From Anthonomus grandis grandis (lineage: Eukaryota; Arthropoda; Insecta; Coleoptera; Curculionidae), in contig NC_065548.1 of assembly GCF_022605725.1 (NCBI RefSeq), forward strand, positions 47,113,131 to 47,177,130: DNA of 64,000 nt, given 5' to 3'. The translations under genes were made by a program, and so were the position numbers. Within the stretch, counting starts at the first letter, position 1. The number at the start of each line of letters is the position of its first letter. This document shows positions 55,166 to 64,000 of this stretch, piece by piece. The notes under the pieces were generated by a model that saw nothing but the letters and a program-made list of their open reading frames with translations, was not told the DNA's origin and did not search any database.

Positions 55166-58100
55166 CCGTAAAACCCCATAACATTGAACACTTTTCGGCT
55201 TTCGTCTTTTGCAGATTCTTAACAATATACAATAGAGAAATAGTATTGTAAGCATATTGGGGGGACCAACAATACCTTTAAATATATAGAACAAAATGTT
55301 TACATTTAGGCAAGTAACACCCTTTTTTTTAAAAAAAAATAGGGTGTTCAATGTTATGGGTACAGAGACATAACTTTGAATGAAGCTTTAAAATCACTTT
55401 AATGTTCAATTTATTGCGCCGTAATTGTTTCATTGAACAAAAAAAAGCATATACTATGTGTTAATATTTTGCGTATCTACATAAAAAAACTTGCAATGAA
55501 ATTAAACACTCATAAAATTATTAATAGATATTTATTGAAATAAACAAATAAACGAATTGTTTAACAAAACGCAAATGAACAAATAAAAGGTACATAGGTT
55601 AGATATTACCTAAAGATACAAAAGATTAGGTATTAATTAAACATAAACATAACATTAATTTTTTTTGTTAACAAAAAATAACAAATACCCGTAAATACCA
55701 CTCACGCCAACTAAATCATAATTATTTATATATTACCTAAAAAAATAACATAAATAGGTATTACCTAGGTTAGATACTAATTAAAAGGAAACAAATTTCC
55801 TTTTTCGGCAGAGGGCAGGTTGAGATCAGAAGTGAAAGGACCTGTATGATAGGACCTGAAAGAAAAATTATAGTAGTAATAGAATTATATCCAAAAAGGT
55901 AATAAAAATAGTAATACCTATTAAATATTTCCTAAATCTTCATTGAAAGTAAAATGCTCCCTAAACTATGTAGGATTTCTTAATGTGCATTTTATTTAGC
56001 TACAATCAATAGAAGATATGTCTTCCACTTGGGGGAAAATAAAAGTTGAGGGTTTTTGCCCATATCGTCGAAGACAACTCACTTTAAAGCCGCTTTCATC
56101 CTTGAAAATGATTTTTGAGAACTTTTTTTGCCTCCTTTTTTGTTCCTTCGTTGTATATAAATTCGGCCAATACAAAATTGTAGGCAGGAAAATCAGAAAC
56201 TGTTTGAAAAGAAGGGCTGTAGGTTGAACTCTCTAATGGAGCGCAAACCTTTGATGTCTGCCCAGGGGACTCGGGGAAACAGAAGCTAAAGAAGCACTTT
56301 CTTCAGAGCTGCTTAAGCACAAGGTTTCTTGTTCCTTTTGGACAATGGTAAGAAGATCTTCTTCTTCCGACGAATCCATATATACAATATTGTTAGAATC
56401 GCTGCTATCGCTTTCTTCTGACGAGACTGACGATCGGTTATAATTTTTTAAAGCTTGCTTTTTGTTTTCCAAAGTTTTTCTGGCAGCTCCTTTGCTGGTT
56501 GATGGGATGTTATTCTGTGGGGTGAGATCTTCAAAGGCGATACTTTTTCCAGGAGCTACGTCTATTTTAGACCTTTTTCTGGAAGGGGCATTGGTATTTC
56601 TTTCTCCGTATCTCATGTTCATTAACATATTTAAAACGACATCCGAAACCACCTGAGAACTACTAAGATCATTATTTTCATTGGGCTCTTTCGGAAACCG
56701 ACCTAATACTTCCATGGTTCCACTTAATGGTTCCATGGATAAATCCCGCATTTCTTGAATCCGGATACCAAGTTATTGGACTTTCAATCTGGTGCAACAG
56801 CATCACATAACGATTTCAATAATCGAGGAAATATTTCTTTTGGTAACACTTGCGACTTTTTTTTTAGCGACTGTTTCCATGTATCTAATATGGATCTCCA
56901 TTTTCGCTTTAAAGGCAACATCTAGCGGCTGAGTGATGTGGGTAGAATTTTTGGGAAGACAACAAAATGAAATATTGTTTTCTTGAACTGCTCGCATTAC
57001 CTCTTCAGAGAAATGACTTGAGAGATTATCTTCTATGAGTACGACTCGCCCTTCAATGTTTTTTCGAAAAGGTATAAATGAATTTAGGAACCAATCGGCA
57101 AAAATAACTGCGTCAAACCAACCGCTCTTACTGCGATTATATCGGGTATTTTTTTGGTCCTCCTTCAGTCCAGGTTTGCCACAGATTTTCAGCCTTATAT
57201 ACTACGTACGGTGGGAGTATACGTCCATCCGCAGATCCACAGAACATTACGGAAATGCTACTTTTCGATGAATCTCTGATGCGTTTGGGGTATTTTATGC
57301 CTCTTGGAAAAATAGCTTTTTTCGTCCCCGGGTCATCTGACAAATTTGTCTCATCATAATTAAATAACCTGTTTGGAGGTAAAGGCTCACCGTTTTCAAA
57401 AACTATTTCTTTTAAATTGGAAAAGTATTGCGTCATTTTCTCAGGTGTTATGCTTGCCTTAGATTTTTTCAAATTTTGACAAATTTTTAAAGTGAGATCA
57501 TTTTTGTGTCTTCTAATAAATCTGAGACACCACTTCTTACTGGGCAACTTATTTTCAGGCAATTGAGGAGCATCTATTCCGTGCTTAAGGATTAGTTGCT
57601 GTACCAAGTGAGACAAATCTGTATAATCAAATGGAAAACCCCGTTCACTTACAAGTAGGACGTGTCGCACAATAGCATTTTCCAGTTCTACCGGAAGGAC
57701 AAATGGTTTTCCAATTTTTCCAGTGTGGCGGTTGTTTAACTTATTGAACAATGTGCCTTTTGGAAAACCGTATTGTTTACTCGCCTGACAAAGGCTAATT
57801 CTTTTATTTTTTATCATATTCAGCACCTTTTCAAGATTTTCTTTATCTTCGACATTATTATAGCGCCAGTATTTACGTTTTAGATTTTCCGCCGACATTA
57901 ATGTAGTCTAAAAGAAAAAAAAGTCCTATATTAATATTACTTCCCTGTTTTAAAAATGCACCCATAACTTTGAACAGCCGTTCAAAGTTATGGGTAGTTT
58001 TTGAAATTTAGAGGTTAGGTTATAAAATGTAACTTTAAAATAATTATACCCCAAAATTCAAGTTTACCCATATACTTACGGTTTTATAAGACCCTAGAGC

Positions 58101-58396
58101 TCCCAACAAATACAAAAAAAAGTCTTTACAACAACTGTGTGGTCAGATGCAAGTTAAAGTTTTCGCACTACAAATTTACCGGCATTTTTAGACAAACCGT
58201 TTAATGTTTGTAGGATGAACAATATAAATCGAAGCGTCCAATGCGCTGAAGGAATGTATTAGTGTAGGATTGGTCTAACGTATCGAACAGTGTTTGTCGA
58301 TATTATAAATTGTCTAGGCGTGATGTTAGAGATAATATGTTTTTATGGCTTTTTGTTCAACGTTATATGACCGTTCAAAGTAATGGGGTTTTATGG
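55166..58396 (-). mobile_element. pogo/Tigger-like DNA transposon
   Basis: The ends CCGTAAAACCCCATAACATT and, inverted, CCATAAAACCCCATTACTTT lie next to TA at 55164-55165 and 58397-58398. The motif GTTCAAAGTTATGGG, in either orientation, occurs in both tips, at 55346-55360, and as a perfect palindrome at 57960-57995. One minus-strand gene fills the middle. 3231 bases. Confidence 0.92.
56233..57898 (-). pseudogene. pogo-like transposase (HTH-Psq, CENP-B-type HTH, DDE_1), frameshifted
   Basis: Starts MSAENLKRKYWRYNNVEDKE. A Psq-type HTH (ICLCQASKQYGFPKGTLFNKL-like; ISLCQASKQYG here) is followed by a CENP-B-type HTH (LPSKKWCLRFIRRHKNDLTL), FNYDETNLSDDPG (Asp 1), ISVMFCGSADGRILPPYVVY and TWTEGGP. 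After a one-base shift in a run of A near 57155: GWFDAVIFADWF, VLIEDNLSSHFSEEVM (Asp 2), LPKNSTHITQPLDVAFKAKM (Asp 3). Further stops and shifts lie near 56790; KKCGIYPW and a Ser/Glu-rich tail to 56233 complete it. Would cut at TA sites; inactive here. The first 254 codons are open. Confidence 0.88.
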
Positions 58397-58560
58397 TACC
58401 TGTAATAATTAAAAATTCGTATTTTCAAAATTAACAAAGCAAGTCGTGAAACGAAACGCATACACCGTGTCGTAAGCTACCGACATGACAGGTCGATGAA
58501 ATCGGATGCCGTTTTTTGTTTTCTTTGGGCAGGGTTCCAGGGTTTGATGTGTGTGGTGAG
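58397..58560. other. Short spacer between pogo element and LINE relic
   Basis: Nothing recognised. Confidence 0.4.
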
Positions 58561-59240
58561 CGAGAGCACTTGGTCAAAACAGCTTTGTTTCGGTCTGGGA
58601 CTAGCCTGTTCTATTGTTGCTTATTCGGTTATATACAGCTTGTAGCTCGTGGATAGCAGTGGGTCTATAGCTTTTGGGTGAGTTCACCGGTTTGCCTGGT
58701 TTGAGAATAACTATGATTTTAGATCTTTTAAATTCCTTGGGTTGATTTCCTGTCCGTAGTATGTGGGCGAAATATTCGTGCAACCATTTGATCGCAAATT
58801 TCGAGTCTATTAGAAATTCAGGACTGATGTTATTGAATCCAGGAGCCTTTCCGGGCTTGAGATCTTGAATTGCGGTCGATATTTAGCTTACTGTGAAAAA
58901 TCAGGAGTATTCCGTCTCTTTTGCTGAGGTTTTAAGGTGTCGGAGGTCTCGTTTAACTTTTACTATGTGATCTTTGTCCTTTGGTACTCTGGACGTTACT
59001 ACTATATGAGATGCTACTGCGTTTGGCGAAATAGTTCCTTTTCATCCTTGTATACGTAATCCACCCTAGATTTCCATATTCTTCCTATACCACTCCCTAG
59101 ATTTCTTAGGAATGCCCATGCGTTTCTGCTTGAGGTCTGGAAATTCAAGTGCGTTGTATTGAGCCTATTAAAACCTGCTTTCTGCAAGTATCCATTGCTC
59201 GCACTGCACATTCAGCACCAATAAATCCAGTAAAATTTTT
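58560..59240 (-). pseudogene. LINE ORF2 fragment (start of reverse transcriptase)
   Basis: Read on minus: SSRNAWAFLRNLGSGIGRIW (linker between endonuclease and RT), LKPGKAPGFNNISPEFLID (first RT block), then KWLHEYFAHILRTGNQPKEF and KIIVILKPGKPVNSPKSYRP (fingers). It stops near 58600 before the catalytic palm, so both ends are lost. Stop codons lie near 58880 and 59000. R1/jockey-like by the ILKPGKxxxxPxSYRP block. Confidence 0.7.
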
Positions 59241-60318
59241 CTAACTTAACCCTAGGCCACAGCATAAGGAAGACTGTAATTATTTAAGCTGTGCCTAGGC
59301 GACGCCATAAATGCTTTTACGCAGTACAGCTTAGTATAACATCCCTATGTCATTATGCTTGATGTTGTTATGTTGCGATTGTATGAAATAGGTAAAGGGC
59401 GTGCGATACATAATTAATTTAATGTCTCCGATAGAGCTGAGCATCTTGTTATTATGTAACTTTATCCAGTCCTTGATTCGCAAAAGATTCCAGAACATTG
59501 TTGGATTTCGTTTCTCAGAATATTTATCATTTTAACCATTGACTTCAGCAATTATTTTTATTGTGTCTCTTTCTTTTTTAAGTATATTAATATTTAGTAG
59601 ATATGAACTAGGAAATGTAAGGTAGGTATTTATTACTTTTATACTGAAAACAGGGGTTGCGGTCATGTAACTAAAAATGTCATGTTGAAAAAGTAGGCCG
59701 TTTTAAAAAAAAAGACCGAGTGATAAAATTTACATTTTAAATGTCTTGTAAAACATATTAATTCATAAGGTTACCGCAACGCGGAAGAAGCAGACTATCG
59801 TGTCCCGAAATTGAGAAGCTTATACTCAATATACGTGGTAAGGATTATACTCAATATTTAATAAATTATTCCTGTTATATGTCAAAAAATATAATACAAA
59901 ATTAATTAGTTTGTTAAAAAAACTTACAAGAAAAGTTACACAATACAAAAGTATCAATTTTACGTTAGGGGGGTTTTAATTTTTATAATATTTCAAAATT
60001 GTTATTATAACTACAATAATTTAATTTTTAAAACTATTATAGTCTCGTCTTCATTGCCGGGTCATGATATAAAATTTGTTTAAGTTAATTAAATATTATA
60101 AATTAATTATATTTTGACATTATGTTGTGTCGTAACTTTTTTTTGCAAAAATTGTTCCTGGTTATCCATATTAATTTATATTTAAAGTAAGACTAAAATA
60201 AGACTTAAGTCCTCTAAAAAAAAATCTTCATCTGCTTTTCGGTTCGATCTTTATTATGTGATTTCTTTTTAACACTTCATCGTTTTGCACTTGATCATTC
60301 CCAATTTAGTAGAAAAAT
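59241..60318. other. AT-rich intergenic DNA
   Basis: No gene, TIR or repeat recognised. Confidence 0.4.
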
Positions 60319-60630
60319 AGTGACGCGTGTAAAAATCGGTTTAAAAAGTTTTGACGCGGGTAAAAACCGGTTTAAGAAATTTTCACGCTTATAAAAATTG
60401 CTTGAAAATTTTTACGCCTAAAAATTATATTCAAAAATATTGACGCTTGAAAAAGTTTACGCGAATAAAAATCGGTTTAAAAAAATTGTACGCATGTAAA
60501 AATTGGTTTGAAAAGTTTTGACGCGTGTAAAAATCGGTTTAAAAATGTTTGACGCTTGTAACAATCGCTTGAAAACTTTTACGCGTATAAAAACTGGATT
60601 AAAAATTTTTGACGCGTCTTAAAGTCGTGA
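60319..60630. repeat. Minisatellite, about 30-bp unit, about ten diverged copies
   Basis: Consensus TTTTGACGCGTGTAAAAATC followed by GGTTTAAAAA. The GACGC (or TACGC) core recurs about every 30 bases, with one short unit near 60440-60460. The CpG-containing core stands out against the AT-rich background. Confidence 0.9.
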
Positions 60631-61924
60631 AGGAGTTCAGTGGTAAATAGTACAAAATATGAAGAGATGTAGTATTTTAAAATTATCAATTTTTGAATAT
60701 TTCCATCCCAGGAATTCTAGAGAACTTGCCTTTGTTCAAAGGTTGATGATACAGTCAAGATACAGGTCGTTAAATATGCTTCTCAAGAACAACTTTTTGC
60801 TTATAGTTTTTAAACAAGTTGTCTGATTTTTAATAAATTTGACATGCGCGTTAATGATAATACGATCATTACAGGGGCGGCTAGAGGGATTTTTAGAATA
60901 AAATAATATTTTTTTATTAGACCCTTTTAAGCATTACAAGCTACCCTGTACATGTTGCCCATCTATGTGGATTATAAGAGGATGTACTGTTTTTAATTAA
61001 TGTTAATTATTTTAACAACATTTTTAACAGTGTATTAATTTTAAATTGCCTCATGGTCATTTATTACTGTTAAAATTCTAAACAATTTTAGTTTTTAAAT
61101 GGATTTTAAACTTTAAATGACTTATTCCTATAAAAATGCTAGATAAGATGATTCAAATATTTAGAAATATTACCAGTATAAAATGACATACAGTGCGATG
61201 TTTTAACTGAATATTTTAAAACATAGTCTAAGCGTTGATTGAAGAGGCGATATTCCCTATAGGCGTTGATTCCCTTTTCAATCAACGGTCTAAGGATAGG
61301 ACTTGTAGCTACTAAAAAACTATATACTCTATGGAGTTAAAGATATTTTTTATTCCATAAACTTAAGTTACTGATGAAATATCCATTTTATGGTTAATTA
61401 TATGATATGGTTAATTACTACATCATAGCTGTAAAGATTTTAAGACGTTTCCGTTATAGCATAGCATTAAAATAATAAATACTCATTTATTGCCAAAAAT
61501 TATATACTATACAATGCAGTATTAAATGATCCTATTCGACTAAGAAGTATTTTAATAGAATTTAATAAATATTTGTTAATAAAAATTGCTTCCAAATAAA
61601 ATGTAGGTAGTTTTATTTCGTCTATTTTTAGTATTATTTTTTTTGGTGGCTTTATGAATCAAATATATCAAAAAAAAAGTTAAAAATATTTAAATTTAAA
61701 ATAAAAGAAACGATTCTTTCTACTATAAATAAATAAAAAAATAAAATCTAATAAAATAAAATAAATTAATACTCATTATTACCGCCTCTTGCTCGCCTAA
61801 CTGCCCTGCAAAATCTTTGCATACTTATAATGAAATTCTGAACATACTTTTCAGAAATGCCATTCCATTCTTCTGTGTAGCACTTTATAGCATAACAGTT
61901 TTTCCGAGTGCATCCCACATGTGG
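60631..61924. other. AT-rich intergenic DNA
   Basis: No gene recognised. A short inverted pair around GGCGATATTCCCTATAGGCG and AATCAACGGTC lies near 61240-61290. The minus-strand translation of 61780-61925 was not clearly coding. Confidence 0.4.
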
Positions 61925-63190
61925 TCAATCAATCAATCAATATAAGCTTTATTGTCATAATAAATCTTGTTGACAAAGCTAAAAAAAAAACAAAAAATGA
62001 ACAAAACATAATAAAGTAAGACTACAATAAAATATAATACAAATATACAAATTACAATTTAAACTTAAATTTACATATATCTTTAATTCTGGTTTTTGCA
62101 TAAAAAAGGTATTGGTTTTAACAGTCGATATACATCGATAAAAAATATTATAACTTTAACATTAAAGCATGTTAAAAAAGGACACAATATATTTAAAATC
62201 TCTCTGCTAAAAAGTCTCCTATTTCACAGTAGCCTTTTGCAATAAGCTAAATCCTTTTACATTTTTTCGAAAGAGCTTTTTAATATGAATCTCTTTGATT
62301 TCTGCAGGAAGATGATTAAACAACTTTTTACCACCGAAAATAAGTTTTTTTTTATTGATGTACTGCTGGGTATAGGTAAAGTTACATTATTGACCTTTCT
62401 ACTGCTATATTCATGTCTTTCTGTTACATTGCTGAGGTTTCTATATTTTTTATGAACAAGACAAACCGATTCCAAAATGAATAAAGAAGGCAGAGTTAAG
62501 ATTGTGTGAAATTAAAAGTTCTTTGCATAAATCCCTCGCTCCAATTATGCAAATGTATCTAGCCCTTTTTTGCAACACAAAGACACTTTTGAAAAGTTGG
62601 TCACAATGCACCCCAGAAACATAATACATACCTTAGAATTGATTAAATTAATGCAAAATAAGTATTTTTGGCAACACTAAACTCAACCTCCAGGGACACC
62701 ACCTTAAGAGCATAACAATTTGATGGTAGTTTATTACTTAGTAGTCTAATATGGCTTTCAAATTTTAATTTATTGTCTATGCCTATTTCCAAATGACTTG
62801 CCATGTCATTTATGTACAGTAAAAACAAAATCGGACCCAACACTGATCCCTGTGAAACACCATGTGCGACAAATTGCTCCTTTGACAATACACCATTTAC
62901 AGTTACAGTCTGTCGCCTATCTCTTAAATATGAACCAAACCACTGAAGAGATAGCCCTCTAAATCCGTACCGCTCAAGCTTCCACAGCAGCACTCCATGA
63001 TCAACACAGTCAAATGCCTTGGTCAGATCAAAAAATACCGCTGCAGCAAGCTCCCCATTGTTGAGTCCTAGATATAAAGACTCGAAAAATTAAAAAATAG
63101 TATCCAATGTTCCTTTGTTCTCCTGAAACCGAAACTGCTCGCTCAGAATTATATTTTTTCAGATTTTCATTTACATGCCTATAAGATTCA
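61925..63190 (-). mobile_element. CR1/jockey-like LINE, 3' part with internal deletion
   Basis: Ends, in minus reading, with TTGATTGATTGATTGAC at 61921-61940, the short tandem repeat tail typical of this LINE group. The 3' UTR has AATAAA-type sequence near 61955. The coding part is 62230-63190. Its 5' side is cut by the mariner at about 63195. Confidence 0.8.
62230..63190 (-). pseudogene. LINE ORF2, reverse transcriptase with palm deletion
   Basis: Blocks in order: ILGSIESYRHVNENLKKY, FDLTKAFDCVDHGVLLWKLE (catalytic Asp; frame shift near 63040), YGFRGLSLQWFGSYLRDRRQ, VAHGVSQGSVLGPILFLLYI, NDMASHLEIG. Then the sequence jumps directly to IDNKLKFESHIRLLSNKL, skipping the YADD box and about 70 residues. 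The rest (ESVCLVHKKYRNLSNVTERH, then SSFEKM) is the C-terminus in other frames. Inactive. Confidence 0.82.
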
Positions 63191-63194
63191 ATTG

Positions 63195-63918
63195 ACCCAA
63201 GAATTAAAGCCAGTAGACCATGCGACGCGCCGTACATTTTCGTCTTGGGTATTGCAAAAACAACAAATGGATGTCGATTTTTGGAAAAAAAATTTGCTTA
63301 CTCATGATGAGGCACACTTTCACCTTAATGGCTTTTTAATAAACAAAATTGCCGAATTTGGGGCGAAGAAAATCCTAGAGTCATTCATGAGAAGAAAATG
63401 CATCCATTAAGAGTCACTGTTTGGTGCGGACTTTGGACAGGTGGAGTAATTGGACCGTACTTCTTAGAGGACGAGGCTGAAAATGCAGTTACCGTGAACA
63501 GCGAACGCTATCGTAATATGCTCACTGAGTTTTTATGGCCTCAATTGGATGGTATGGATACGGGCGATATGTGGTACCAACAGGATGGTGCGGCATGTCA
63601 CACTACACGTGAAGCAATTCAATTGTTGCAAAGAAAGTTTCCCGGTCGTGTCATTTCACGAAATGGAGACCAGAACTGGCCCGCAAGATCATGCGATTTA
63701 ACGCCTTGTGACTTTTTTCTTTGGGTTTTTTTAAAATCCCTCGTATACGCTAATAACCCAACAACAATTCCACAGTTGAAAAACGAAATTAGACGTATTA
63801 TTAGCGAAATTGGTCCGCAATTATGTGAAAATGTAATTGAAAATTTCTCAAAACGAATAAGAGTCTGTCACGAAAGAAGAAAATGTGCGCTCTTATTGGG
63901 ACACCCTTTATATTTGGT
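63195..63918 (+). pseudogene. Mariner-type (DD41D) transposase, N-truncated
   Basis: Opens TQELKPVDHATRRTFSSWVL, then LTHDEAHFHLNGF (Asp 1). After a frameshift near 63390: LRVTVWCGLWTGGVIGPYFL, MWYQQDGAACHTTREAIQ (Asp 2), CDLTPCDFFLWVFLKSLVYA (Asp 3, 41 residues on), QLKNEIRRIISEIGPQL and VIENFSKRIRVCHE. The N-terminal DNA-binding half is absent, and the LINE reading ends where it begins. The right end looks like the TIR GGGACACCCTTTATAT (63898-63913). Confidence 0.85.
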
Positions 63919-64000
63919 TTTTAGGAAACCCCCAAAGAAAGAAGTCCAGAGGCGTTAAGTCTGGGGATCGTGCTGGCCAAGGCACTGCACTGGAGGTTCC
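63919..64000 (-). pseudogene. Mariner-type transposase fragment at the window edge
   Basis: The minus strand reads VPWPARSPDLTPLDFFLWGF, the third-Asp block of another DD41D-type transposase. It runs off the window at 64000. It lies back to back with the + strand mariner, so two related elements meet here. Confidence 0.75.

Noticed and set aside
1..64000. Bacterial features, CRISPR arrays, operons, riboswitches
   Set aside because: Spliced host exons and eukaryotic transposons throughout; regular spacer-repeat arrays are absent. The 60.3 kb array has no unique spacers.

Overview
This window is AT-rich animal nuclear DNA, most likely from an insect. That rests on an orb/CPEB1-type gene with short spliced exons and on a repeat load (DD41D mariners, Tc1, Harbinger, hAT, pogo, Transib, jockey/CR1-like LINEs) typical of large insect genomes. 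No bacterial, organellar or viral gene organisation is visible, and I cannot name the species. The only host gene I can name is the 3' part of orb (CPEB1 class), on the + strand. Its five exons (2020-2216, 2301-2429, 7733-7898, 7992-8119, 14522-14746) encode RRM1, RRM2 and the C-terminal zinc-binding domain. Its upstream exons lie outside the window.

Layout. 1-1.6 kb: 5' part of a LINE (minus) with a PHD-finger ORF1. 2.0-14.7 kb: orb, with introns that hold a solo mariner arm (2.9 kb), a 3.64 kb Harbinger (3715-7353), a DD41D mariner (8.2-9.3 kb) and a split LINE (9.4-14.4 kb). 14.7-16.9 kb: orb 3' UTR and old repeat debris. 16.9-19.9 kb: long inverted repeats carrying hammerhead-ribozyme-like motifs around an element with a DDD transposase of uncertain (possibly Sola) affiliation. 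20.6-32.8 kb: three decayed copies of an unidentified coding repeat, a hAT with exact 8-bp target duplication (24584-27479) and a Tc1 (29870-31331). 32.8-33.4 kb: a foldback element with a hammerhead motif in each arm. 35.4-44.0 kb: a three-level nest, Tc1 containing a Sola-like element containing a long-inverted-repeat mariner. 46.3-48.8 kb: a Transib (RAG1-like) element whose ends resemble 12/23 recombination signals. 49.0-54.8 kb: mariner, two short hAT-type elements with target duplications, a hAT relic and a LINE tail. 55.2-58.4 kb: a pogo-like element. 58.6-64 kb: LINE relics, a minisatellite and two mariners at the right edge.

Almost every transposon gene is broken by frameshifts, stops or deletions. 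The Harbinger transposase catalytic exon and the long mariner ORF next to orb exon 4 are the most intact. The strongest leads are the hammerhead-bearing palindromes, the Transib with RSS-like ends, the ORF that runs from orb exon 4 into a transposase, and the pair of diverged DDD transposases. All alignments were made by eye, and family names come from recognised motifs rather than searches.
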